Shown here one piece after another: positions 11,204 through 21,650 of a stretch of DNA of 64,000 nt. The notes below the pieces were generated by a model that was not told where the DNA came from, did no database searches, and saw nothing but the letters and a program-made list of their open reading frames with translations. This stretch comes from Dysidea avara (taxonomy: Eukaryota; Porifera; Demospongiae; Dictyoceratida; Dysideidae): positions 8,333,277 through 8,397,276 of the forward strand of contig NC_089281.1 of assembly GCF_963678975.1 (NCBI RefSeq), written 5' to 3'. Numbering within the stretch: the first letter of the stretch is position 1; every line of letters starts with the position of its first letter. The translations under genes were made by a program, and so were the position numbers.

Positions 11204-11505
11204 CAGGCCTGCCAACTCTCACGGGTTTACCGTGAGTCTCACGGTTTCACTACCCTGCTCAAGGGCAGCAGATCGAATCTCACGGTTTTTGAGGCCTGCT
11301 AACTCTCACGGTTTCACTAATCTTCGTTGGATAGAATCTCACGGTTTGTAGCGCGAATGTCACGGATTTCAAGTTTAAAAAGTCGAGACCTTTTTTTTTG
11401 GTCTCAGCATAGCATCTACCAGTTGTTGTTTTTTTACTACACACTGCAATACAATAAAGGTACAGAAATCTCAAGATTTTTTTACTTTCCAGGTTGGCAG
11501 GCCTG
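11204..11505. mobile_element. 302-bp TIR element CAGGCCTGCCAAC, TSD ATAATA
   Basis: CAGGCCTGCCAACT at 11204 is mirrored by AGGTTGGCAGGCCTG at 11491-11505. ATAATA flanks both sides (11198-11203 and 11506-11511). The left end is partly duplicated inside (AGGCCTGCTAACTCTCACGG near 11291) and TCTCACGGTTT recurs several times. It is inserted in the GTTAC-rich subterminal zone of the large element. Confidence 0.75.
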
Positions 11506-11511
11506 ATAATA

Positions 11512-12189
11512 TTAGATTCGTTACAGTAAATGGAAGTTAATAGCTTAACTGTGGTTAGCACTAAAAGAATCACGCATGCCTCCAGCCAGTTACGCACGTG
11601 ATGCAGAAGGCGCCATTTGTTGGCTCGTGTGATCGAACTTCAACTCGTCGTGCGTAAAAGTGCGAGACGGAGAGCAATGATATTTCATCTCTACCTCAAA
11701 CGGAATGATATCGTGATGAATAATAGGGTATCAACTTCTACTTTTACCCCGCGAACCACAGTGATAGCCGTCAGAATGTGACCAGGAAGATTCTCAAGAA
11801 AGTTTCCTGCACTAGTTTGATCAATAGTGCTCTAGCCGCGGTGGCACACACAGATCACAACTGATTGTATCGGTAGATGCTCCAGTATCGTCTCGCCGAG
11901 TGAGTTATCACCTACCACCGGAAGTCCCCACTAACCAGTCATCGATTCTATACTCATTCTCCTCCCTTCACACAGGAAGGGAGTGAAATATAGTACATCC
12001 TGGAGGTAGGCGTAGAGGGTACCTGGCCTTTTTAGGGTAAGGTTGCTGGAATTTTCTTTTGAAAGGAATTTATGGATTGGTTGACCGCAAATTAAGCTGG
12101 TTGGATCCCACATTTTAAAGTATAGCCCCTAGGAGGGAGGGAAAAGGGGAATGATAGCTAGGCCTGGTTCAGTTGGGGACAGGTGGATT
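11512..12189. other. Interval without a recognisable gene
   Basis: Moderate GC, several CACGTG-like sites (about 11597) and a 60-codon minus ORF (11931-12113) with no recognisable family. No splice-supported exon found. Confidence 0.4.
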
Positions 12190-15100
12190 GGCAGCTACAT
12201 CAGTAGCACTCAAACATCAGCTACGTCAGTAGCAGTCACATCAGCTACTTCGGTAGCACTCACATCAGCTACGTCGGTAGCACTCACATCAGCTACGTCG
12301 GTAGCACTCACATCAGCTACGTCGGTAGCACTCAAACATCAGCTACTTCAGTAGCACTCACATCAGTAGCACTCAAACATCAGCTACGTCGGTAGCACTC
12401 AAACATCAGCTACGTCAGTAGCACTCACATCAGCTACGTTGGTAGCACTCAAACATCAGCTACTTCAGTAGCACTCACATCAGCTACATCAGTAGCACTC
12501 AAACATTACCTACGTCGGTAGCACTCAAACATCAGCTACGTCGGTAGCACTCACATCAGCTACGTTGGTAGCACTCAAACATCAGCTACTTCAGTAGCAC
12601 TCGCATCAGCTACATCGGTAACACTCAAACATCAGCTATGTCGGTAGCACTCAAACATCAGCTACGTCAGTAGCACTCAGACATCAGCTACGTCGGTAGC
12701 ACTCAAACACCAGCTACGTCAGTAGCACTCAAACATCAGCTACGTCGGTAGCACTCAAACATCAGCTACTTCAGTAGCACTCAAACGTCGGTAGCACTCA
12801 AACATCAGCTACGTCAGTAGCACTCACATCAGCTACGTTGGTAGCACTCAAGCATCAGCTACACTAATTGGTAGTAGCACTCAAACATCAGCTACATTGG
12901 CAGCACTCACACATGAGCTACATCGGTAGGACTCTCACATGAGCTATGTCAATAGTACTCGAACATGAGCTACATCAGTAGTACTCAAACCTGAGCTACA
13001 TCAGTAGCACTCAATATGTCATTAACACCTAGACTTGAGCTGTCAGTAGCATCCAATTTGTTATTAACACCCAGACACGATCTGTCAGTAGCACTCAGAC
13101 ATGAACTATGTCGGTAGCACTCAAATGAGGTAAGTTGGTACTCAAACATCAGCTACATCTCACAATGTGAGCCATGTTGGTAGCACTCACACATGAACTA
13201 CAACGGTAGCACTCAAACATGAGCTACATTGGTAGCACTCAGTCAAACACTAGCTATGTTGCAAACATGAGCTATGTCAGTAGCAGTCAAACATGAGCTA
13301 CATCGGTAGTACCCAAACCTGAGTTACATCAGCAGCACTCAATATGTCAGTAACACCCAGACATGAACTACATCACTAGTAGCCAGACACGTATGGCACC
13401 CAGAGATGAGCTATGTTGGTAGCACTCTAATGAGGTAAGTTGGTACTGAAACATGAGCTACATCTCACAGTATGAGCTATGTCAGTAGCACTTAAACATG
13501 TGCTATGTCAGTAGCACTCAAACTGAACTACTATACATCAGTAGCACTCAGACATAAGCTACATTGGTAATACCCAGACAGGAGCTACGTCGGTAGCACC
13601 CATACATGAGCTACATCGGTAGCACTCAAATGTGGTAAGTTAAAAGCATTTACACATGAGCTATGTCGGTAGCACTCAAACATGAGTCACAACTGTAGAA
13701 AAATACATTGGTAGCAGTCACATATGATCTACATTGGTAGCACTCAAACATGAGGTACGTCGGTAATAACCTGAGTGACATCGGTAGCACTCAATATGTC
13801 AGTAACACCCAGACATGAGCTGTCAGTAGCACCCAGACATGAGCTACATCAGTAGCTGTAGCCAGACATGAGCTATGTTGGTAGCACTCAAGTTGGTACT
13901 CAAACAGGAGCTACATCTCACAACATGAGCCATGTCGGTAGCACTCACACAGCATAAGCTACGCCGGTAGCACTCAAACATGAGCTACATTGGTAGCACT
14001 CACACATAAGCTATGTCAGCAGCACCGAAACATGAGTTAAGACGGTATAGCACTCAAACGAGCCATGTCAGCAGTTCTCAAACATGATCATGAGCTACAT
14101 TGGTAGTACCCAAATCTGAGTTACATCGGTAGCACTCAATATGTCGGTAACACCCAAAATGAGCTGTCAGTTGCACTCAGACATGAGCTACATCACTAGT
14201 AGCCAGACATGAGCAGCTATAACACCCAGAAATGAGCTATGTTGCTAGCACCCAAATGAGGTAAGTTGGTACTCAAACATGAGTCTACATCTCACAATAC
14301 GAGCTATGTCGGTAGCACGTAAACACGAACTACTATACGTCGGTAGCACTCAGGCATGAGCTACATTGGTAGTGCCCAGACATGAGCTACATCGGTAGCA
14401 CCCATACACGAGCTACATCGGTAGCACCCATAATTAATGTGGTAAGTTAAAAGCTTTCACACATGAGCTATGTCGGTAGCACTCAAACATGAGTTACAAC
14501 AGTAGAACTCCACCATAAACATATCGGGAGCACTCAAGCATGAACTACATCAGTAGCACTCAAAACATGAGCTACATTGCAAACACTCAAGAGTGAGTAG
14601 CACTCAATTATGAGCTACATCAGTAGCACTCAAAAGAGGTACGCTGGTAGCATTCAAACACGAACTATGTCAGTAGCAAGCAAACATGAGCTACAAACAT
14701 CAGTAGCACTCAGTATCAGACATGAGCTGTCTTGGTAGCACATAAACACGAGCAGTCAGTAATACTCAAACATTAGCTATATCAATAGCACTCAGACAGG
14801 AGCTATGTCAGTAGCACTCAAAAGAGGTAATTATACAAGTCGGTAACATGGGCTACTAAACTCAGACATGAGCTATGTTGGTAGCACTCAAACACAAACA
14901 TGAGCTACATCAGCAGTACTCAAACATGAGCTACATCAGTAGCATGCAAACATGAGCTACGAACATCAGTAGCACTCAATTTCAGACATAAGCTATGTTT
15001 GGTAACACTCAAACATGAGCTATATTAGTAGCACTCGTACATGAGCTACTTGGTACATAGCACTCAAAAGAGGTAAGCTGGTAACATGAGCTACATCAGT

Positions 15101-15655
15101 AGCACTCAGACATGAGCTGTGTTGGTAGCACTCAAACATGATCTACGTCCATGTAACACTCAAACATGGGCTATGTCAGTAACACTCAAACATGAGCTAT
15201 ATCATTAGCATTATGTGGACATGATCATGAGCCATGTTGGTAGTACTCAAACATGCTTACATGAGCTACATCACTGATGCTCAAACAGAAACTACATTGG
15301 TAACACTCAGACATGAGCTATATTGATAGTACCCAGACAGGAGCTCCCAGACATGAGCTATGTAAGTCTGTAGCACTCAAATGAGGTAAGCTGGTAGCAC
15401 TCAAACACGAGCTGCACCAGACATGAACTACATTAGTTGCAGCCATACATGAGCTATGTCAGTAGCACTCAGATGAGGTAAGTTGGTAGCTCTCAAACAT
15501 GAGTGATGTCAGTAGCAATCACACATGAGCTACGCCAGTAACACTCAAACGTGAGCTATGTCGATAGCACTCAACCATGAGCTACATCAGTAAACGTGGG
15601 CTACATCCATAGTACTCAAACATGGGCTACATTGGTAGCTCTCAAACATGAATGA
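12190..15655. repeat. Minisatellite, 24-26 bp unit TCAGCTACGTCGGTAGCACT
   Basis: About 3.5 kb of tandem units reading CAGCTACGTCGGTAGCACTC followed by ACAT (24 bp) or AAACAT (26 bp). The first kilobase is homogeneous; beyond about 12900 units drift to GAGCTACATCGGTAGCACTC and vary in length. In the 24-bp phase the top strand reads as SATSVALT repeats, but unit-length changes break the frame, so I do not call a protein. Unit spacing has no CRISPR-like spacers. Confidence 0.95.
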
Positions 15656-17230
15656 TGCAACATCAATTCTAGTAAAATTAATGTGATAACTATGTGGTAT
15701 CACAGTACAATCATGCATACATCAGCTACCTGACTATCAATCACAGTGAACGTGACCTCTTGTCATCACACATTTACACGACAGCTACACTGCATGCATC
15801 AGCTGTAGTTGCTACGTCAACAACACTGTACAGTCATTATATTGCTAGCTTCTGACTACATCAATGGTAAAAAAAAAAAAAAAAAACGAAAATGGGACAG
15901 CCATAGTACTGCTATACATTATTACCATGCACTGTAGCAACAGCCACACATCAGCTATATTGTTACACAGGAACATGTCACAGCGGAGGTGGTAGAAACT
16001 TCAGCAGGGCAGCTACATATCAGCTATATCATCACCTGACTGCATCATGATCAGGACAGCTACACCAGTAGCACTGTACAGTCTATACTGTTAGCATCAG
16101 ACTATATCAATTACAATGGAGGTAGCAGAAATATCACCAGTGTAACCACACATGCTCACTACATCAATTGCAGCTTCAGTGGACACGACAGCTACATCAG
16201 TAGCACTGTGCAATCACATATATCAGGTATATTGTTACATCTGACTGCATCAATTGTAGTAGATGCGACATCTGGCTTTGTCATGATCCTACATCCACAC
16301 ATCAGATAGATTGCTACGAATAATGTACAGCAGAAGTGTCAGGAATTTCAACTGCATACTGAAAACACCTGACGCATTAGCTGCAGATGTAACAGCCATG
16401 CCAGGATAGATAATCCTGACCACATCATGATTGCGGCTACACATTAGTTGCGTTATTTGTACCTGCACCATCAACAGATCTTACAGATAGTAACAGCACA
16501 GGGCAGCTATGAGCTTTCTCACCTGACTGCATCACTATCACTCAGTATCAGTCACAGTGGGTGAGACAACTATGTCAGTAATGCAGTACAGTGGCCATAG
16601 CAATCGCATGAGGTTGGGCTTTGGTCTCTGCAAAATCTCACATACTTAGCATGTCCAACCATGTGCTCTAAAGACTCCTCTTCACCCACACTGATCATAA
16701 AGGCCTAGTTCCTGCATCAGCTATAACGATAGCACCTGACAGTGTCATTTGCAGTATATTTGACAGTTATACAGTGGTATAGCACAGTTCACTACAGATA
16801 TGTATCAGCTATACATGACAACATCGATGGCAGTAAACAAAATGGCTACTCAGTTGCCGATACAGTAGCATATCAGTTACTGCACTTAACTGAATGACAG
16901 GACGGCTACATTTGTAGCATGGTACAGTGTCACATCAGCTAATCACTACCACTAAATGGCAGGACTTGCAGCAGCTGTGGCCACAGTTTAAGCACGCTTC
17001 AGCTACACCGAGAGCATATGACTATACCTGCTAAGTGACCAGCACAGTGTAGTCAGTCATCAACTTGAGCGTTAGCACCAGACTATATTATTTGCTGTAG
17101 CTAGATGTGGCAGTGATGTTCAGTAGCACATGTACAGTACACACATATCAGCTAAATCAATAACCAATAATCAAGATGACCAGCTGCGACTAGTACAGCT
17201 CACTTGCTGGGAACACCTTGACTAGAACTC
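15656..17230. repeat. Decayed satellite tail
   Basis: Scattered AGCTACATCAGTAGCACTGT-like pieces, ATCAGCTATATTGTTAC and CTGACTGCATCA recur at irregular spacing, which suggests an older, more complex form of the adjacent minisatellite. Contains an A18 tract near 15870. No gene seen. Confidence 0.6.
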
Positions 17231-18406
17231 CTAGCAATCAAAAAAAGAAAAACAAACAAACAAAAAACAGACTAGACTATTCTACATCCAGCTAGTCAGG
17301 ATGTGACAGATAAGCAGCACACTATAACAGCTATGGCGACCACCGAACAAAGCAACCGAGTGAGTCCAGATCTAGTAGCACTACCTCAGGCAACAAGACA
17401 AAGTTGTACTAAGGTATTTGATCATTACCACATGCCAGCGGTATCATGCACTAGTTTATTGAAATCACACCAGGCATGGTTAACACACATACTTACACTA
17501 TAAATAGAGATGTGAGATTGCTCTAAGCAGTATCAGATTAGTGACACATAGACACATCAGACTGGGCTGTGCCTCAATTCTCCGGATACGGGGAACACGT
17601 CAATTATGATTGTGTCAAGAGTGCACAAATAGGTGAGCCAATATTACTCACTATGACTGCACTGCGAACTGGGGACAGAGCGCAACTGCACATCAGCTAG
17701 GTCATCACATGACTACAGTGCTAAAATCCAACAGGCCATGCAGCCACTAAAACGCACTTGCATATACACGTACATTATAGATTAATAACAAGCTATAGCT
17801 ACGGCTATTGATACTGCCAACTTTGCACCACGCTGGTGACACACCTATAGCAAGCAGTCTTAGTATAAGTCATAACTATGACCATAAAACTTCAATCAAA
17901 CAAAGGCTGTAGTGTCACGCAGCTAAGTATCGATGAAGCTGGGGTAGTCCGCTGACAGCGGATTGCTCGCCAGACCAGGGCATGGCACTGATACAACATC
18001 ACTCACTTAACGTTTTGAAATATATTCCTTTCTATACCGGCCAGTATCAACAACCAATAGCAATTTGCAGCTCCTAAACCGCGCTGCTGGCACGGTTTAC
18101 AGAGCCGGGTGGCCAGGTAGCCATGAATAGGCAGACACACGTGCTAACCCTATGGCGCTAACGCTTAACAGTGCCTATCAAAGGCGACAAGACCTCATCT
18201 GGGCGATAGGAAAACCAAGCTCAAACAAGATGATCATTTTTGACAAGGTTTAAGCTACTCCAACTAGCCACTTAGAACCCCCTGCTACCCCATTATGGGC
18301 TTTCTTTGGGCTATGGAACTCTCGTCCAGATAGGCTCGAGTTAGCTGCAGGGGCCAAAAATCCTACATCGAGCCATACAGATTACAACAAAGGCTCGAAA
18401 ACGCAA
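17231..18406. other. Interval without a recognisable gene
   Basis: Relatively GC-balanced. A 66-codon ORF (17303-17503) starts in satellite-like DNA and is not convincing. The stretch 17930-18400 is not obviously repetitive within this window, but I recognise no product. It lies between the satellite and the two-gene transposon, inside the 10.7 kb element. Confidence 0.4.
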
Positions 18407-18516
18407 TACCGTATTTTTCAGGTTCCTTGCGAAAATCAGAATTTAAACATGGTCCACGTGCGGATTTTCACGTGCGCGCAATTATTTGAATTAGCTATTT
18501 CTGCCTTGGCTAAGCT

Positions 18517-19914
18517 ATGCCGCTTGCATTGTCTGATGACTTAAGATTAAGAATCATATGGTTATACTACTGCAGACAATTCGGATGTAGGGAAATAGCT
18601 GACTTACTATGCATTCATGTGTCAACAGTTTACCGAGTTATCGATCGCTACAGTACGTCTGGAAGTGTTTCGCCAATACCACACAGGACAGGCCCCATGC
18701 CAGTTTTAGGTAGTTTAGAAGAGTATTCAATTATTGAATCGTTAATGGAGAAGCCAGAACTTTACTTAGAAGAGTTACAGAGCGAATTGTATCTCAGCAC
18801 TGGAACCTGGGTGAGTGTGAGCACCATGTATCGAGCAATTCGAAGGTTGGGCTACACCAGGTTTGTTCTAGTAGTAATAGCTTTTATGTAAAAATAATTG
18901 TGATGACTATAACTGATTCCAGGCCACAGGTTAAAGTCTGTAAACTTAATATTAACTTTAGCTATACCCAGTTAATGTAGCTATTATGCTTTTTAGCTCT
19001 GCAACAAGGACAACTCAAACACACAATAATAAATAAATAACATGCCATGCAGAATTATAAAATACTTTAGTGCACAAATCAGTTGTATAATTATCATGAT
19101 TTTCACCGACCATTTTCAACAGTGATTGCTAATAAGTAAATTTATTGCTGGCTTAATTTGTGATGATGGAATTTTATTAGCATGCAAATGTAATAAGCTC
19201 AAGAATCAAGTACTGGCCCATTTCAGAAGCATTGGATGGACTGATCTATAGTAGAAATAGCCTCATCTTTACTTGTTGTCAATTAGGAAGAAACTTCAAC
19301 ATGTAGCTCTACAAAGAAATGATGAATTGAGGACAAAATTCATGGAAGAGTTCAGTTACTTGCCTGCCCATATGATTGTATGGTTGGATGAGACTGGGAG
19401 TGATAGACGCAGTGACCGCAGAAAATTTGGATACCACTTGCGTGGAATGACACCATGCAATTTCAGATTGATTGCAAAAGGAAAACGCATGTCAGCAATT
19501 GCTATCATGTCAGAACGTGGTATTGAAGATGTAGATATCTATGATGGCAACATAAATGGTGATACTTTTGGCAGTTTTGTTGACCAAAGTCTGGTCCCCA
19601 TTTTGCAACCCTTTGATGGTACCAACTCAAGATCAGTTGTGGTGATGGACAATGCCTCCATACATCACGTGGAAAGAGTTGCACAATCTATTCAACAAAC
19701 TGGTGCAATCCTCCGTTATCTTCCACCTTACAGTCCAGACTACAATCCCTTAGAAGAATCATTTGCCAAAGTTAAGGCATTTCTTAAGTCAAATGAAGTA
19801 GTATTTGACAACATGGGCTCAGAGCATCTATTGTTGATGACTGCTTTCAACACCGTCACTACAGAAGATTGTAAAGGATACATCAGACATGCAGGCTATA
19901 GTTTTCATACATAA
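18517..19914 (+). CDS. DD34E Tc1/IS630-type transposase, one intron
   Basis: Exon 1 (18517-18860) and exon 2 (19287-19914) join in phase (AG|G, Arg115) across a 426-bp GTTTGT...TTAG intron to give 323 residues, a normal Tc1/IS630 length. Residues about 8-60 form a helix-turn-helix (FGCREIADLLCIHVSTVYRV). A second HTH-like segment follows (LEELQSELYLS to VSVSTMYRAIRRLG, about 88-114), together resembling a paired-type DNA-binding region. The DDE core shows VWLDETGSD (D149), VVVMDNASIHH (D236) and YSPDYNPLEESF (E271). There are 34 residues between the second D and the E, hence DD34E. Function known for the family: cut-and-paste transposition at TA sites, in the nucleus. No stop or frameshift was seen. 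The intron is unusual for Tc1-like elements. Confidence 0.88.
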
Positions 19915-20038
19915 TTTAACTGTATATAATTAAACACAACACTTCTGTATATGCACACAATACACAGATAATCACACATCATGAATAACAATCATGTATA
20001 AGCAAACTGTTTTAAACCTCATCAGTGTACTATAGTGA

Positions 20039-21148
20039 TCACGTAGATAACATATCTAGCTGATTAAAAAGTGAATCTCTTCGTTTTTCAAACTGCTGCT
20101 CAGTAATGGCCCCACGTTCATACATTTTGTGTAATTGGTCAATTTGATTCAATAATTTCTCTTGATATGCTATCTTCTTACCAGGAGACATACCGCTTTC
20201 ATCTGTAGCTTCCTTATCCTTTCTGGTGGGACTACGATCCACTTTCAGAACTGAGACAACTTTATCGGCAACCACTGATGCCATTGCATCCATACCTTCA
20301 CTACTCACTTGAGGTTTTGCCTTTCGTTGATTCCATATAGAGCCAGCTGGTGGTACATCTTTGTTTTTATGTTTGCCACAATCAATGGTTTCAGCCCAAA
20401 GCTTGTACTGTATTTTATTAAATCTATCAACATGCCTTTCTTGCAACTCAACAGCCAAAGCGTCAACTCTTGCAGCCTTCTGTTCTGCAGCATTTGGTGG
20501 TTTATCTGCTTTTATCTTCTTTGGCGGTGGCAAACTATCAAGGCAAATTACAGACTCTTCTACTTCCCTTCCATCACACCATAACTGTCTACCATGATTC
20601 CGTATCCTCACTAACTCTTCCTTGATGTTATCTGTTTCTGAAAAACAGATCTTCCGAGAGGAGACATAATAACCAACTGAAAATTTCATGTTATATGAAA
20701 CTACATCCTTTCCCAACTGTTCAAGTATTTCCTCTCGAAGATACTTCAGTTTGCTCAACGAGGTAAGGTCTAGGTTTAGCATGTAATTCTTTGAATCTCT
20801 TTTTCGAGCAGCATTCAGGACTTTTATTGGAATTGAATCCAATCTCTTCACAGGATGACTGTTACAAATGGTAGCGGTACCGATACTTGATACCCCACTA
20901 CTAATGTTGGCAGTACTTCGAGCTTCTTTACCACAAATTGCCGCGGTGACATCAGTTGAGCGCGCTGCTTCGATATTCCCGCTTAAATTCCCGCCATTGT
21001 GACTGTCAGCCTGGGTAACATTATAAATCTGAGTGACAGAGTTAGCCCCAGATGTTAGTGAAGGAAACACAGCACAAAACTTTTCAATTACTTTTTCCCC
21101 GCCGGGTATAGCCTTTAACACATTCTCAAAGCTGGGGTCCATTTTCAC
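20039..21148 (-). CDS. Transposon accessory protein, ubiquitin/PB1-like fold plus SHOCT-like C-terminus
   Basis: A single-exon ORF of 369 residues, convergent with the transposase and inside the same TIRs. Residues 1-100 are low-complexity (Ser/Thr/Asn-rich). About 120-197 alternate strand-like and helical stretches (LREEILEQLGKDVVS, MKFSVGYYVSSRKICF, NIKEELVRIRN, QLWCDGREVEES), which I read as a ubiquitin/PB1-like fold. PPPKKIKADKPP (207-218) is a likely nuclear-localisation patch. 225-260 (LAVELQERH, IQYKLWAETIDCGKH) is a conserved-looking helical segment. 327-366 (QIDQLHKMYERGAITEQQFE) has the spacing of a SHOCT helical hairpin, a module usually involved in oligomerisation or as an adaptor. 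I know no assigned function. A second gene is rare in Tc1/mariner-type elements. It could modulate the transposase or be a captured host gene. An alternative start is Met3. Confidence 0.8.
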   Translation of the reverse strand: MKMDPSFENVLKAIPGGEKVIEKFCAVFPSLTSGANSVTQIYNVTQADSHNGGNLSGNIEAARSTDVTAAICGKEARSTANISSGVSSIGTATICNSHPVKRLDSIPIKVLNAARKRDSKNYMLNLDLTSLSKLKYLREEILEQLGKDVVSYNMKFSVGYYVSSRKICFSETDNIKEELVRIRNHGRQLWCDGREVEESVICLDSLPPPKKIKADKPPNAAEQKAARVDALAVELQERHVDRFNKIQYKLWAETIDCGKHKNKDVPPAGSIWNQRKAKPQVSSEGMDAMASVVADKVVSVLKVDRSPTRKDKEATDESGMSPGKKIAYQEKLLNQIDQLHKMYERGAITEQQFEKRRDSLFNQLDMLST

Positions 21149-21577
21149 CGCGTGGTAACTGGTGAATCACGTGTGTATATTGGCCCATGATCACGTGTCT
21201 GTGTTTGATTTTCGCAAGCAACCTGAAAAATACGGTAGCAGCTACGTGCTTGTCACCGACCTGCGTTGAGAGGGGATCACGTGCACCTGATCACGTGATT
21301 AAACAACCTGACCACCTGCCAAAAAATATAGTTAATAGCGATACTACCAGCATCTACTAAATGTAATTCGATGACTTGAATACTTAATACCACCAACAAC
21401 CACAATACGTGATTCGATAAATATGTGCTAACTATATTACTTAGGTAACGCGTTACATTTGTAAGTAAAGTAACTTGAGTTATATTACCTGTTTTTATAG
21501 CGTATTTCGTTATATTACTTAGTTGCCACAAAAGTAATAATATTACGTAACGCGTTACTCCCAACACTGCTGATTTT

Positions 21578-21650
21578 GAATTTTAGTGGAACCACTTAGT
21601 CACATTAGAGCTTCCTGTTCAAAATGGAGTTTTAGGTAAAATTAAATTAT
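21578..21650. other. Right flank of the 10.7 kb insertion
   Basis: On the minus strand this continues the interrupted Ty3/Gypsy-like target; joined to 10861-10800 it aligns with 24262-24370. Confidence 0.5.

Larger units (their letters stand above)
18407..21237. mobile_element. Two-gene Tc1/IS630-like transposon, 32-bp TIRs, TA flanks
   Basis: The left TIR TACCGTATTTTTCAGGTTCC... (18407-18438) and the right TIR (21206-21237, complement) differ at one of 32 positions. The outermost TA on each side is the probable target duplication, giving a 2827-bp element starting CCGTATTTTTCAGG. Two CACGTG hexamers lie inside each end (18455, 18469 and 21168, 21192), almost symmetrically. A spliced transposase starts 108 bp from the left end and a convergent accessory gene starts about 90 bp from the right end; their stops are 124 bp apart. 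Both genes are open throughout, so the copy may be recent and possibly active. Confidence 0.9.
10870..21569. mobile_element. Very large TIR element (10.7 kb), ends CAGTGTTGGG, 8-bp TSD
   Basis: The left end CAGTGTTGGG (10870-10879) is mirrored exactly by CCCAACACTG at 21560-21569. The 8 bp immediately outside are CTGATTTT on both sides (10862-10869 and 21570-21577), the signature of a single insertion. Both subterminal regions are rich in GTTAC/TAACG blocks and AATATTAC, and have CACGTG motifs. An 8-bp duplication is typical of hAT-type elements, but I find no hAT transposase inside. The cargo is a 302-bp TIR element, a long minisatellite and a complete two-gene transposon. The flanks, joined across the insertion, resemble 24262-24370, which acts as an unoccupied paralogue of the target. 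Confidence 0.7.

Noticed and set aside
12151..12354. Repetitive protein reading SATSVALT
   Set aside because: Unit lengths alternate between 24 and 26 bp, so the frame is lost quickly; no start context or splice support.
12190..15655. Regularly spaced short repeats that could be taken for a CRISPR array
   Set aside because: There are no unique spacers; the whole unit repeats and drifts, and the context is eukaryotic.
17303..17503. 66-codon ORF starting MTDKQHTITAMATTEQ
   Set aside because: It grows out of decayed satellite DNA, with no splice sites or domain.
10870..21569. hAT autonomous transposon
   Set aside because: The 8-bp TSD fits hAT, but no hAT transposase (BED finger, dimerisation domain) was seen inside; the only transposase belongs to a nested TA-target element.
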